NCBI GenBank assembly: GCA_026225945.1
Contig: JAMJFZ010000107.1
Span: 63,701,501 to 63,765,500 of the forward strand
Origin: Cricetomys ansorgei
Taxonomy: Eukaryota; Chordata; Mammalia; Rodentia; Nesomyidae
DNA length: 64,000 nucleotides
Direction of reading: 5' to 3'
Below are positions 1 to 12,159 of the stretch, piece by piece. Both the position numbers and the translations under genes were made by a program. A model generated the notes under the pieces. It was not told the origin of the DNA, ran no database searches, and worked only from the letters and a program-made list of their open reading frames with translations. Each line of letters starts with the position of its first letter. Positions within the stretch are counted from its first letter, which is position 1.

Positions 1-98
1 AGGCGGTGAGCTTCGGGCCAGCTTGGGCTACACAGTGAGTACCAGCTCAACTGGCCTCAGACTGGGAGAGTCTCAACAAAAGAAAAGTAAAACCAAAA
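1..98 (+). repeat. B1 SINE, 3' part, cut by the window edge
   Basis: The first ~90 bases carry the usual right half of a rodent B1 element (gccagcttgggctacacagtgag, diverged) followed by an A-rich tail. The left half lies outside the window. Confidence 0.75.
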
Positions 99-3000
99 TA
101 GACATGTGGATTAGTGTGAGTTAATCAGGTCACCGGGGGCACTGTCTTTAGAAGGGGTTAAAGTGGTGCTCACGGGACTCTGGGTAGTTATAAAACAATA
201 AGTCTCTGGCTTCTAGTTTTCCATGCCGCCTTCTGCTCTCATACATGTTCCTCTTCCAGGATGCCACACCATGATTTGACACAGCCTGGAAGACCCTCTC
301 TGATCTGAGCTCATCAACTCACCTGGTCTTAGACTTTAGCCTGTGAATGGCATAAAATTTTCTTCATAAAGTACCTAGATTCAAATGTTGTTTAATAGCA
401 GAAGAAGGGTAGACCAATACAAGGGCTCGCTCCTCACCACTCACCCCTACCTACTCTCAGCTGGTGACCCTGTTCCACACTTTATGAGAGACAAAGCCAG
501 AAAAGGAGGTGCTTACAGCTCACATCACCCACTTCAGGCCCAGAAACCCAAAGGCCCTGCCCTTCCTTGTGTGTACCTTCTCTGGGATCCAGGGTCTCTT
601 CTTGAACCATGATGTCACTTCCTCCCCATTTCCTGAGTAAGACCACTATCATTAAAGTGACACTGACACTTTGCACTGGATAGGTAGGAGAAGTGTCATG
701 AGGGCGAAACTCTCTCCTATTGAAGGCCCAGGTTGAAAAAGCCCAAACACATGTGACATCCTTCTTTTAAACAGTTGCTTAGGGAATCTCTCTCCAGAAT
801 CAGCTGCGCAAGCTCTTAGCACTTGCTGCAGTTACAGTCCAAGAGGGCCTAGTGACTTGGCAGTTGAACCTGATGTCATCTATGTCATCCTGGTTTTACT
901 GCTCTACCCAATGTAAGACTGATGAGGAGTGTGGAGACTTTCGTCAAGGCTCCAGAAAAATGCCTGGCAGGCACAGGCTGAATAGCAGGATTGCATTCCC
1001 TTCAAAGAGTCCTGGAACAGGCTTTGCACAAAGCTCTGGGAGTGAAGTCTATGCTTCAGCCAAGACTCTAGGGTCTTAGGGCTACCAAGAATGTTGGCTC
1101 TTTGCCAAGGAAAAGCAAACTAGCCAAATGGGCCAGTCTAAAAGAAGCCGTATTGCTGCTGCAGACAGGGCAATAGCAGAGAGGAGGGGCTACTCAGTCC
1201 CTTTGGAGTTCACATTATGTCACCCCATGTCTCTGATGCTGGGCACAGAGCAGAAGGCTTTGTGTTTGCCAGGCTGAGCTTTGATCTAGCTTTGGGCCGA
1301 TCCTACCTTACTATCCTTATAATCCTTTTTGGAATGGAAATGTTTTCTCTGCGACACTGTATATTAGAAGCATGTCACTTGATTTTTTGTTTGTTTGTTT
1401 TTTATGGATGTACAGCTAAGAGTTTTCATTGACTCTCAGAAAAGGCTAGACATTGGAGTTTTGAGTAGTATTAGTTTTCCCTTCAAGTATTTTCTGGTTC
1501 TGCTCTTAGGTGTTTAGGTTTTTATATTTTATCTTGTCTCTTGGATTGACACTTCAGTCACACAACATTCTTGTCTCTAGTAACAGTTTTTGTTGTTGAA
1601 AGTTGTTTTGTTTGTCAAAGACTGTTTTATATGCTGTTGGTTGAGCATTTGTTTTCCAAAATGTTTCTTTGTAAGGTTTTAAGATATTCAACTTAGGTTT
1701 TAATCTTTTAAAAATATATTCTGTTAATATCTAATTATGATAGTTAGCTGATTTTACTTATTCTCTTACTACAGTAATCAGTGAAATAATAATCAGTTTT
1801 ATCCTTGTCTACTGAAGTTCATGGGGTTATCTTTTTTTCTTCCCCGTTTTTGTTGCAATTTAAATTTCCTATATTTTTTGCTGTAAATTTTAGTTGTTAT
1901 AGGTGGTTGCCTTTGGGGTCATCATTAATGTTGCAGTTCATGTACAATTCATCTAGTGTTAATGCCAACTTATTTTCAATAGTAAACCGGGACTTTATAC
2001 CGACTCATTTCCTCACCCTCGTTTTTGATGTAGAAATAAGTTTGGGTGTTCTGAAGTGAGAGGTTCTCTTGCTGGCCTTGCAGGATGAGACTGCCTTTGA
2101 CAGAGACAGCTGTGAGCCTGGGATGCTATGTGGCCTCTAGTTGCCATGCTGATGAGGTTAGCCCCTGACTTCATGCAGCCTGGGTCAATGCATTAGTTAT
2201 TAGTCTTGTGAAACCTTGAGCACAGAGGCCACCTGCACCCCAGCCCCTGACTTCTAACCTGAGATAGTTTGAGATGGCATGTGCTATTTGAAGTTGCTAG
2301 CCTCACGGTGTGTTGTTATACAGAGAATTAATAGCTATAGTACTTTAAGGTACATGCACTTTGTAGAGGGACGTTTGCATGTTCTCACATGCTGTACTCT
2401 CCGCAGCAATGAGGAGTTTTCCAAGTGGCTGAAAGTCTTTCTAACTTTTTACAAATCCATCTTGCACCCACCCAACTCCCAGAGCTTTGTGATAAAACCC
2501 CTTCATGCTGAGTCCGTTCCCTCTCGGGCCACATCCTTAGATGTTTCCTCTTAGGATGGCTTCGAGTCAGCGAACCATGCAATATTTATGTAACCCGTAG
2601 GAACCACATGTCTCGCTGTGGTGCCCAGCGTCCTAGGCTCTGGCTGGCAGGAGCTGCACCTGCGATGGATGTGCCAGGTGAGAGCTGACAGAAAAGCAGT
2701 AGTTTTAATAAAGGAAACGAAGCCTCTGAGGAGTCATTTTCCCTCCAGATGGCATTGACTAAAGCCATCCCAATGTCCGGAACCCTGTGGATGTCCTTTG
2801 CAGAGAATAGTGTCAATGTTTCAGGGTCAAAGGGGAAAGAGCATGAGAAGAGTCTAAACATAAGATATACCGGGCAGAGCACTGCTCAGGTTCAATGTCA
2901 CCCATAAAGCTGATTAAGTGTAAGCCCGACAGATGATGGTTTTAGTTTGTGAAGCTACCAAATTTTATTTCAGTTACAGTTTTATCGCCTGCATATGTCT

Positions 3001-3173
3001 TATCCAAATGAACATCTTAATTAATCTCTAACCACTTTATTTTGCAGGCAAGAACAATGCAAACTCAGTACCATAGGCATTAATAGAGTAGATGGGGTTG
3101 TTTTAAAAACACAACATAACAGTTACAATCACTGGATAATAATACATTACCTCCACTAAGAATAAAATGGATC
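99..3173. other. Gene-free stretch, partly AT-rich
   Basis: No defensin-like exon or long conserved reading frame is visible on either strand. The part from about 1,480 to 2,060 is strongly T-rich and may be decayed LINE sequence, but I cannot assign it. A DEFB107-type gene would be expected on this side of Defb12 in the human order; none is recognisable here, so it may lie further left. Confidence 0.5.
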
Positions 3174-3179
3174 TTTATT
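3174..3179 (-). terminator. Candidate poly(A) signal of Defb12
   Basis: AATAAA on the minus strand (tttatt on the plus strand) is the first canonical signal downstream of the Defb12 stop, about 475 bases after it. A nearer non-canonical signal cannot be excluded. Confidence 0.4.
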
Positions 3180-3651
3180 GTGTTCTATAGAACTATCATG
3201 CCATCGACATAGAGGACTATGACATTTTTCATCTGTCTATCAATCCCATGATAATTAGTATTTTATAGAGACACACAGAATCAGGTGGTAATGTACACAC
3301 CGCTCCTTGTCTAGCTTCCCATAAGCAACAACCTTCCTGGATCTCTTTCTCTTCAAATGGCAGATAATGGCAAAGTCTCTCTCTCAGGCAATCCGGAGCT
3401 GTATGAGAAAATTCTGGAGAGAGGATTTATAAGTGACAGGTGTTCCAGAAATGCACAGTAGTATCTGATTGAGTAGAAGGCATTCATTCCTGCTTGGATT
3501 TTTATCATCTTAACGTTAAAATGAAGCACAGAGACGAAAGTGAGGCGAGATCAGCTCGAATCACACTCACTGTGGCCCGATTAAGCCACCAAGCTTCTCT
3601 CCCCGGACATCCGTTCAGTGCCACTTTTAAGGCCCAAAGAGCGCCCGTTGC

Positions 3652-3785
3652 TCAGTGCCTTCTGATCCTCTCCCGACAGCAGAAGAAGTTCAACTTGCAC
3701 TTCCCAGCAATCTTCTCGTGTTCCATGCACACCCTCCTGCATTTCCCCCGGCCGAGCCTGCACGTCTCACACACAGCAAACTCAC
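3652..3785 (-). CDS. Defb12: Defb12 exon 3 (mature defensin domain and stop)
   Basis: 134 bases, preceded on the minus strand by a pyrimidine-containing acceptor ending in gggcacag. The first two bases complete a glycine codon begun in exon 2. It encodes all seven cysteines and ends at TGA (3652-3654). Confidence 0.93.
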
Positions 3786-4177
3786 CTGTGCCCGGGAGAG
3801 AGCTGCTGAGACGTTTGCTGGGACTTGGTGGAAGGAGAAAGAACATCTAACAAAGCCACCTGAACAGACAGGGTTTGCAAGAACAGTTATGGAGACTGTT
3901 TTCTAGAATTAGCCCAGAAGCTTTGCAGATAGCTCAGTTGGTGAAGTGTTTCTCATGTAAGCATGAGGGCTAGAGTCTGCTCTTCAGGGCCTAGATGAGA
4001 AGCTGGGCATAATGGTATACATTTACAATCCCAGAGCTGGGGAGGCAGAGACAGTTGGATCTCTGAGGCTTGTGATCAGCCTTGCTGAATTAATGAGAGA
4101 TTCTGTCTCAAAAACCAAGGTGAATGGCTCCTGGGGAATGATATTTAAGTTTGACCTCTGGCCTTGACACATATATG

Positions 4178-4219
<42 letters not shown>

Positions 4220-4777
4220 GAGTGAAATAAACAAACACTACACCATAGCTTCTGCTTACCACAGAATGGTGCAGGAAAGAACCATACATACATAAAAACA
4301 AGAGGCAGTCATTATCCATGTTCCCCAAGTGTTTATTGTCTTTCATGGTCGTAATGCAAGTAACAGAGTAGCATCTTTTTTTTCAGAATTGTTAAAACAC
4401 ATGTCTGATATTATTGAAAAATTTGTTACATGAAAACAAGAGCAATGGCTTGTGGTTTCAAATCCTTGTAAACGTAATGAAGAGTTTTAGTCTCACTTCT
4501 TGCTTGGGCCTAGTGACAGCTGCATATTTTCAATAAATTGTTTTATTTACGTAGCCCCATGCAACTGGTGGACATACTACAAATACCTGTCCACATTTTT
4601 CATTTAGTGGGCAAGCAAAATAACTTTGCAATAATGTTCGTGCTGTATAGCATTTACTTGTAAGGGTACTTTGGTGGTTAAATGGCATAATCCATGTGTG
4701 TTTGTTAAAGGCTGGAAAAATTAGTACTTCATAAATGCCACGTTTTCACTCATGAATATTGTCTGAATCTATTCAAC

Positions 4778-4822
<45 letters not shown>

Positions 4823-6069
4823 GTGTGTGTGAGAGAGAGAGAACTGTGCATGTGTGTGGCACACATGCACATGAGTGTGCAGGTACATGCACCTCTGTGT
4901 GCGGACACACAGAAGCAAGAAGAAGGCATTGGGTATGCTTTTCTATCACTCTCAGCCTGGTCCCTTTGAAGCAGGGTCTCTCTTTGAATCTTAGCTCCTT
5001 TTCTCTTGCTAACTGGACTAGAAGATTAAAAAAAAAAAAGTCCCATTGAACCTCCCAGTTCTGACACCACAGTGCTGGAGTTATAGGCTTGTGCAAGACT
5101 GTGCAGGCGTGATTGCACAGCAAGCTCTCTTAACCAGTGAGCCATTTCTCCATCCCTCCAAGGATATTCTAATACTTCCTTTCATTGTGTTTCCAGCATG
5201 CTGTCTTCCCATGGAAGAGAACCTCTTGTGTATATCCACAGCTGTGTCTAATCATCATAAACAGCTCATCTACGACCAAGATGACTTCTCAGTAAACGAT
5301 CTCCACCACTCTACTGTATTGTCCATAACCCGTCAACACTCACACGTGCAGACCTCCTTCAATTTAGGTTGTAAGGTGAGGGAAGCCATGATCTCCAGGT
5401 AGTGCTAATTGGTGGGGATGAGATTGAACATGAGAAATTAATGGGAACATCACTAGGAAAATATGATCATGGCGACAAGAGTAAAAATATATGAAGCCAA
5501 AGGGCCAGAACTCAGTCCTTTCACACCTGCCTCCTGTCCAATCAAAAATAGCTAGCTTGGCTGGAGTCGCTACAAGAAAAGGAGGAAGTACAGATAAGAA
5601 ATATATTTTACCTCCAGGAAATGACTGGGAATACTCAAGTCCTGCCCAGGACCCTAAATTTAAAACAAAATACATTTTAGAAAAGAATATTAAAGCAAGA
5701 AATGACACTGTATAAAATTCTTCTACATGTATACTTCATGAGGGACTACCAGTGTTAGGATTGCCATTTTTATATGGGTTCTCAAGACCAGCGCTCCTAT
5801 CAGCCAAGAAGACCAATATACAAAGCAACACAATAAAAATTACAGCACAATTCAGCTGGCTCTGAGGACATATTAGTACAGGTCCAAGAACTCTGTGGGG
5901 AGAGCAGATTTGTTCTCAAGTTCAGGGCGGAAGAGGAACCATTGGGTTTCATGATCTGCCCCCATCACCTCAGTCAAAATCCCATCAGCTTTTATTTACC
6001 TGACGGCAGTTGAGTTACAATGATGAACAAAGCAAAACCAAAATAAAACATCTCTCTACTCAGAGCCAT
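3652..6069 (-). CDS. Defb12: Beta-defensin 12 (DEFB105 orthologue), three coding exons
   Basis: Small secreted cationic antimicrobial peptide of the beta-defensin family, expected in the epididymis. Coding exons on the minus strand are 6000-6069, 5612-5653 and 3652-3785; introns are GT-AG and both are phase 1. The predicted 81-residue precursor starts MALSREMFYFGFALF (signal peptide to about residue 24), has a short linker SWAGLEYSQSFPGG, and ends in the defensin domain starting EFAVCETCRLGRGKC and closing FFCCRERI. Seven cysteines are present, the six of the defensin fold plus the extra one typical of the DEFB105 group. The protein runs three residues (RRH) past the CCRERI end I remember for the mouse protein. 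It is divergent from Defb15. No disruption is seen. Confidence 0.92.
3927..4218 (+). repeat. B3 SINE with (CA)20 tail, in Defb12 intron 2
   Basis: tRNA-like head (gatagctcagttggtgaagtg), B1-like middle (gctgggcataatggtatac) and the typical 3' part (gacctctggccttgacac) running into a 40-base (CA)n at 4179-4218. The tRNA-like head is the pol III promoter of the SINE, not a tRNA gene. Confidence 0.8.
4779..4822 (+). repeat. (TTA)n microsatellite
   Basis: About 15 uninterrupted TTA units followed by short TG and GA runs at the edge of the neighbouring B3 element. Confidence 0.95.
4830..5157 (-). repeat. B3 SINE, reverse orientation
   Basis: Reads as a reversed B3: gcagggtctctctttgaatc, gtgctggagttataggcttg, and the reversed head gtgagccatttctccatccc. 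Both B3 copies lie in Defb12 intron 2, in opposite orientations about 0.6 kb apart. Confidence 0.75.
5612..5653 (-). CDS. Defb12: Defb12 exon 2 (42-base linker exon)
   Basis: Only 42 bases, flanked by acceptor tttaaatttag and donor gtaaaa on the minus strand. It encodes GSWAGLEYSQSFPG, nearly unchanged in the family, which is why such a short exon can be placed with confidence. Confidence 0.9.
6000..6069 (-). CDS. Defb12: Defb12 exon 1 (signal peptide)
   Basis: ATG at 6069-6067 opens a 23-codon hydrophobic leader, MALSREMFYFGFALFIIVTQ followed by LPS, then one base and the donor gtaaat. It matches the leader of rodent Defb12 closely. The frame joins exon 2 in phase 1. Confidence 0.92.
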
Positions 6070-6129
6070 GTTTGAGGGGAGAGTCTTCAGAACACAGGAT
6101 CAGAATTTCTTTGAGGGCACAAGAAAGCA

Positions 6130-6135
6130 TTTATA
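6130..6135 (-). promoter_or_regulatory. TATA box of Defb12
   Basis: TATAAA on the minus strand, about 60 bases upstream of the Defb12 start codon, at a distance that puts transcription start near 6100. No competing ATG lies between it and the start. Confidence 0.55.
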
Positions 6136-6804
6136 TTTGAAAGTAATGGGTTATGTTCTTGATCAGTGAAGTGAATCAATAAAGAAAGTACAATTATATG
6201 CTCCATTTGCTAGGATCAAGAACTGATGCAATGGGTTATAACCTCGGAGCCTTCAAAGCCTCACTTCCCAGCATCCCTTGGGCCTGTAGAATGGGGTGGA
6301 CATTTGTCTAAGACTGGGAGAATCAGAGGCCACGCTCACTTCTACTGCAGGAATCTGGGGGACAGAATCTCCATAGGTCTCCACATCTTCCCAAGGACCA
6401 AAGCTCATGTATTGCCTTTGCAGCATGTCCTGGGGGTCCGGTATGGTTCCAACTCAGAAGCGCTTCGAATGCTCACAGTGCTTACAGAGCTCTGGTGGAA
6501 ACTTGAAGGTGATCCACAGATGTGCACACTTACCCTCCTCATTCTTATTGCTGAATTTGTAAATATTTCAGGAGAAAGTGAGGAGCAGCAGCGCTTTTGC
6601 TAAATTAGCTCTGAATCCTGCGCCTGCCGGACACCACATCACAGACAAAAGTCGCAATCACAGCAACCTTTAGTAACTTAAAATATGGGTATCAAAAGGA
6701 ATATTCATGTCCCTCGTGTCAACCCCCTAAACTGTGTTCTGCTTATTGCCACCTTGATGCTTGTAGTTACATGATGTTCTGGTCTTCAATCTTGGAGCCA
6801 AAGC

Positions 6805-7049
6805 CAGGCCTAGTGTCACAGGTTTGTCATTCATCTACTCCAGAGACTGAGGCAGGAACATTACAAACAAAAGGCCTGCCTGAGCTACACAGTGAGTTCA
6901 GTGAGTTCAAGGCCTTCAGTGAGTTCAAGGCCAGCCTGTGTAACTTTGGTGAGATTTTATTGAAAGTAAGTAAAAAGAGGTCTGGGTATATGGCTCAGTA
7001 GTAAAGTGTTTGCCTAGCATACTCAGAGCCTTACATTCAGTTCTCAGGA

Positions 7050-7086
<37 letters not shown>

Positions 7087-7106
7087 TCTCTCTCTCTCTC
7101 TCTCTC
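6805..7106 (+). repeat. B4-type SINE (B1 plus ID) with (ATC)n and (TC)n tail
   Basis: A diverged B1 unit containing three near copies of cagtgagttca (6890-6930) is followed by an ID-like unit (tatggctcagtagtaaagtg, tgcctagcat), then (ATC)12 at 7051-7086 and (TC)n to about 7106. Confidence 0.7.
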
Positions 7107-8529
7107 ATACACACACAAGAAAAATGTAAACTATATAGTTAGACAAATATCTACCAAATTAGGTATTGTCTACCAAGTAGACAAATAATTTTTCAAATCT
7201 TAGCCTATTTATTCTTAAAATTTAGTTATAGTTATGATAGACTCACGGGGCACCTGAGGACATTGTGCGTGTCCTAGAAGTGCTTAGCAGGATGTCTGAC
7301 TCTTTTATTCTTATCATCACCATCACCCTCCTCATCATCATTATTACTATTACATTCATACGTCTATGTAACTTTGAACAATTTGCTAAATGAGCATAGT
7401 CCTATGACTCCTAAAGATGTACTCTGTACTCATAGATCAGAGCAGCACTCGACCCTCAGCAGAGAAGCTTCTTCTTGCAGTATATGGCACTTCACAGAGA
7501 GCTCCACAACTGGACCATATGCAGAGAGTAAAAGACTTCGGAGCACTCAGCCCTTAATGGGATGTTTTTATCACAGTCCTCCACTTAGGACTCAGGGATG
7601 TGTGTTGAAAAGAAGGTGGAAAGACTGTAAAAGCTCGGAGTAGTAGATTACTTCAAGGGAACAGCTCTGGACACGACAGGGCACATATGAACTGTGACGG
7701 TGTGCACAAGGCCTGCACAAGTTTAAACCAGACAAAGTCCCAGCACAGAGAGAGAAAAGGCACAGAGCTCACTCCTATACCAGAAGCTATTTATGTGTAA
7801 TTGACAGCTGCTGGAAGAGGGAAAATCAGTTTTCATCACTGGAGTGACAGGAGGTATATCAACTCCAGGACAGGCCTTGTGTTCTGGGTAGTTAGCCAAC
7901 ACTATAGGACAACATAAAGTTGGGTGGGCAGTGGAAAGGATCTGGGAGAAATACAGGAGAAGGAAGAATAGGGTCAAAATCTGTTGTGTGAAATTCTACA
8001 AAGAAATGAATAAAAACATAAACAAAACAAAACTTTCCCTCTGGGATTAAGTAGGATAGTGTAAATAGGCTTGAAATGGGCTGCATACAGCGATGTCCAG
8101 AATATAAAACAAACAATGGACTGCATGCTTAGGTCAAGTTCTTTCCCAGCATGGGCAGCTCGCAAAGAGTGAGTCTGGAGTTGAGAATCCACCTGACCAT
8201 GGTGAGCCAGCTCTTCAGTGAAGCAGGAGATGCTGCACGCGTATACTCCACCACACCATCACTCAGGAACACGGTCAAGATCAGCAACACAAATGACTGG
8301 GCTCCAGATTCTTTGACCACAAAACTGCACCTACTCATCCATCTCTGCCCACCTCTGTTCTCCTCCCATGCCTATTTTTCTTCTTGGGAACATTCCAGAA
8401 CCAGAGAAACAGCAGCCAACTGGAGGTTGAGTGACACCCACTGGGGCAGGTGGCCGCCCTATGGCACGGCATGAGGACATGCGTTCTGATAAGCCTCACT
8501 GATCAAGACACTGTTTGTCTGGAGAAATG

Positions 8530-8536
8530 TATAAAT
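8530..8536 (+). promoter_or_regulatory. TATA box of Defb15
   Basis: TATAAAT about 65 bases upstream of the Defb15 ATG, in the position expected for a defensin promoter. Inferred from motif and distance only. Confidence 0.55.
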
Positions 8537-8595
8537 GTGGGTGTCGCTGGCCTTTCCCATGGACATTGTGCTGGCCCTCCACAGCCCTCCAGGTC

Positions 8596-8644
8596 ATGAA
8601 AGCATTCATCTTTCTCTTTGGTCTTCTCTTCTTTCTGGCCCCAG
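8596..8644 (+). CDS. Defb15: Defb15 exon 1 (signal peptide)
   Basis: 16 codons plus one base, then donor gtaaag. The leader is a run of Phe/Leu residues typical of this defensin subgroup. Confidence 0.92.
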
Positions 8645-11146
8645 GTAAAGAAAATGAACATCTTACATGGAGGGTGGTCTGAGACGCTGGCCCAGACACA
8701 AGGCTAGCCTACAAATGCCAAGGCGTGAACAGCCGTAGGATGCAAGGATTCCTTTGGTCTGTTGGCCTTGAAAGAGAACAATTGTTGCAGAAGGTAACTT
8801 TCCCTCAAAGAATCACCGATTCATCAGCAAATCATCTATGCATACATTGCATTTTCCATTAGTATCTATGAAAGGTGTCACAGGTTTGAACAAGGTAAAT
8901 GACATAAAAAGATGTTTTTTAATGTCTGGTTTTATTCTTATTAACAAAAATAATGGACAAAAATTAAAGGGGGAATTAAAATGAAAAAATCCATAGACTT
9001 TTAAAATGTGTGTTAAGTATAGAACAAAGTAGACAATAGAGAGACAGAGAAAGAGATATGTGGGAGAGGAGCGTGCTGGAGCTACACATCCATGTCCATC
9101 ACGGCGTCAGGCAAAAGAACACACTGAGACTGCCATTTGTTAATTGCGTATCTAAAGATGGATGCCCTATTGTAGACTCCAGATAATAAAATGTAGTTAG
9201 TACTCCAAAGCCAGTGCCTTTAAGGAAAATTCAGTTCTACTTTTAATTTAGTGGTAGTCAGAGACATTTTTCTTTTTGGTTTGAGATACTTACTATATGC
9301 ATGTTGTATGTGCATGGTGATTGGGACTCAGATGGGTGAGGCTTCTTTTCAGGGACATGCAGGTAAGCCAGTATTGCTCTCTGTGTTGTACAATGAGCTG
9401 TGTGTGGGAACATCCTTTCCACACCAGAGCTCTCTGTACCTTCTCACACTTCTGGTAAGTTTGAAAGAATGCAACTTGATTCTTTCCAAAATTAAGGCAC
9501 AATAGTAAATTCTCACCAATTCCAGGAAGCTGAAAAAACAAGACTCCCAGGAGTCACAGTGAATCTTTTATTCCAGATGCTAGTGATTTGTCAGACCCAT
9601 ATGTGTTGTTCCACATGTCCACAATAGTTGTAGATACCCCTGATCTGTGTCGTGATGAATCTACATGAGTGGAATCTGCACTAGCACATGGAGATCCAGA
9701 CCTTAGGTGGATGAATGGTGTGACATGCATTCTCCTGGAACTGATGTAGACATTGGAGGCTGATGAGAGGTGTTAAGACCACTCATATGTACTACATAGT
9801 CAACACAATGCAATATTATACAGTATAAAATTATCTATCATACCAATGCATATGCAGACCTCCATTCGGGCCTGTTAGAAGGCTATGGGCAAAGATGGTC
9901 TTCTGTTCCAAAAACTGCTGGGACATCACTGTGAATTGGATGTGCTACAAGAACTCTTGGTTGAGTAAGGTCCTGAACTTTTAGAATGAAATAGCATTCT
10001 TACTCTGTTAGAAGGGCAAAAAAAGTACCAAATACTGCAGAGGAAGAATTCATGGGGCTTTAAATGGTGGACCACTTACACTTGTGAACCAATATTCTGA
10101 CAGTAGATAATGGTTGGTACGTCTGGGAGTACTCAGCCCCTAGGTTCCAGGTTTTGCGTACATTTGAATTAGCAGGTTAATGTGTTCATATCAAATGCAA
10201 TTGATATGCATTTCAAGTGGGCAACTCTTGAAATTTTTATCCTGGTTAGATAGTCAGTCCTTAAGATTCAGCAAGCTGTTCTTGTGAGTGCTACTGATGA
10301 TGCTAATGCAAGAACTAGAATTCCATGCAAAATAACAAAATAAAAGTCACAGGGAGCCAGTCTCAGCTAACCCTTTTCCCTAAAGTGTCTGACTTTTAAA
10401 GTGGCGTCTTGGTGATGTGTGATAGGGATATCAAGCTGTCTTTCTCTGCTTTGGCCTATTAGAAACCCATGATGAAGATGTTCTTTGGTTTCAATCTGCC
10501 TGGGTCATCGTTTTCTGTTGGATGTGCTACAAGCCTCTTGACTCCATTAATTTTTTTTCCCCTATGTATGTAGTTTTCCTTTTTAATACTAGTCTTGAGT
10601 CATCTCACTAGTCTCTGGCCTTGTGCTCAACTCCTACTGAGTAGCAATCTTTGAGAGTATGTTAGGGAGGTTCCTGACAGTGAAAAGTGTTTATGAGTTG
10701 ATTTCTCTAGTAGATTTAAATAGCAGAATGTTAGCTTCTGTATTCCAAAGCCCTGATCAGAACCATCCAAATATTAGCTGATTGCTTCAGTTCATTGACC
10801 TCTTGTGACAAAAGACAGAGCCATCCACAGAAAATGTTTCTGTTAGGAACTTATCTACTCACAGACTAAGGAGCCATGACAGCATGGAAAGAGATTTTTG
10901 CTGATGTTATTCAATGATGACAGGTAGTGACTAATCACATTTGAAAAGGAGTTAATCCGGGGGCTCTTCTTTTGCATAGTCAAGAATGCATTTTTCGATG
11001 AGAAATGCAGCAAGCTTAATGGGAGATGCACGCACTCTTGTCAGAAGAATGAAGAACTTGTCGCTTTCTGTCAGAAGGCTCTGAAGTGCTGTGTGGTAGC
11101 CCAGCCGTGTGGAATGAACAAGAGCAATGACTCAGCTGGAGACTAG
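8596..11146 (+). CDS. Defb15: Beta-defensin 15 (DEFB106 orthologue), two exons
   Basis: Secreted antimicrobial peptide of the beta-defensin family. Exons are 8596-8644 and 10980-11146, with a phase-1 GT-AG intron of 2.3 kb. The 71-residue precursor begins MKAFIFLFGLLFFLAP (signal) and continues VKNAFFDEKCSKLNGRC. Cysteines fit the defensin spacing, including the CC pair in LKCCVVAQPCG; the extra seventh cysteine in QPCG is a mark of the DEFB106 group. The tail MNKSNDSAGD ends at TAG (11144-11146). The order Defb12(-)/Defb15(+) is the same as DEFB105/DEFB106 in human. Two AATAAA signals follow at 11218 and 11224. No disruption is seen. Confidence 0.93.
10980..11146 (+). CDS. Defb15: Defb15 exon 2 (mature peptide)
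   Basis: Acceptor tcttttgcatag, then two bases completing the valine codon. The exon holds all seven cysteines and the stop. Confidence 0.93.
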
Positions 11147-11217
11147 GGCTTCACAGAGAATCGAGGATGGCCGAGCTTTGTCTTTTTGCTGTGCCGTCTG
11201 CTGGAAGCTGATACTTC

Positions 11218-11229
11218 AATAAAAATAAA
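11218..11229 (+). terminator. Poly(A) signals of Defb15
   Basis: Two adjacent AATAAA hexamers (11218-11223 and 11224-11229), 72 bases after the stop codon. Confidence 0.8.
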
Positions 11230-11589
11230 TGACTGCTTCTCTGCAGCTTGTCAAGTCCTCCTTTCAGAAGGCCAAGGTGGCTATCTAAACTTGACTAGCC
11301 TTTTATTTTTCTACAGTTCTGTGGTGAGGCATCTGTCCCGGAGTTACCTGGTATTTCTCCTAAAACAACGGGGCTAGAATAGCTTGGCCCTCGGCAGCTG
11401 ACTTCAGCCAAAGGGAGGGAAAGAGAACTAGTTATTTGGAGGAATGAGCATGTGTCTAGGTGGATAGCTGTTTTAATGGCAGGTGATAGATAGGCAATTG
11501 ATATTCAGGACTTTCGGGTGTTACACACCTGTTTAAATTCCTCATTGTGACACATGCCTTTAATCATGCTGAATTTCTGTTCCTGAGGA

Positions 11590-11830
11590 TTGCCACTACC
11601 CTTCCTAGGTTGCTTCCTGCTGTGAACTCTTATTTTGTAGGTTTTTCTGGGAACTGATTTTTTTTTCCCAAGGCTACAATTGTTGGATCAAATGGTAACC
11701 AACAGTTCACCTTCTTTAAAAATGCTAGATTCATTTCCAGAGTTTCCACAGTTCTTTATTCTCACTGCAAACACTACAGTGATCAACTTTAAAAGTGCCC
11801 CAGGCCACATTTGGTTTGTCATTGCTGTAA
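11590..11830 (-). repeat. Possible old L1 fragment, antisense
   Basis: Phrases such as ttgttggatcaaatggtaac resemble the antisense 3' region of ancient mammalian L1. Divergence is high and the edges are uncertain. Confidence 0.35.
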
Positions 11831-12159
11831 GCCAAAGTTATTTTATTAACATAATTAACAAAGTTAATTTATTAACAAATTACTAGTTTTATTCTGACAA
11901 TTTTGAGAACCACATACCCATAGGTCTCCCATTTAAATTCATGAACCATTTTAAAGAGTTGATTTCCCTATAAGATGTGGAATTTGCTTCAGTTACATTT
12001 TAGATTTTGAATTATCGATGCTTCTAACATGACTTGATAAACAAGGGTTACATTTCTCTTGAGTTGCCTTGGCAAAACAGTTTTCAGTATTTTACTTCAA
12101 TGATTATAAAATTTGTGCCCACACCAATAGCACAAACTATTTTTTTCCAGGAAGTTTTT

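Larger units (their letters stand above)
6070..8529. other. Shared 5' flank between Defb12 and Defb15
   Basis: About 2.5 kb between the two divergent start codons. It contains a TATA box near each end, a B4/ID SINE with microsatellites in the middle (6805-7106), and no recognisable further exon. Confidence 0.6.

Noticed and set aside
3927..4000. tRNA-like sequence
   Set aside because: It is the pol III promoter head of a B3 SINE, not a tRNA gene. The same applies to the ID unit near 6985-7050.
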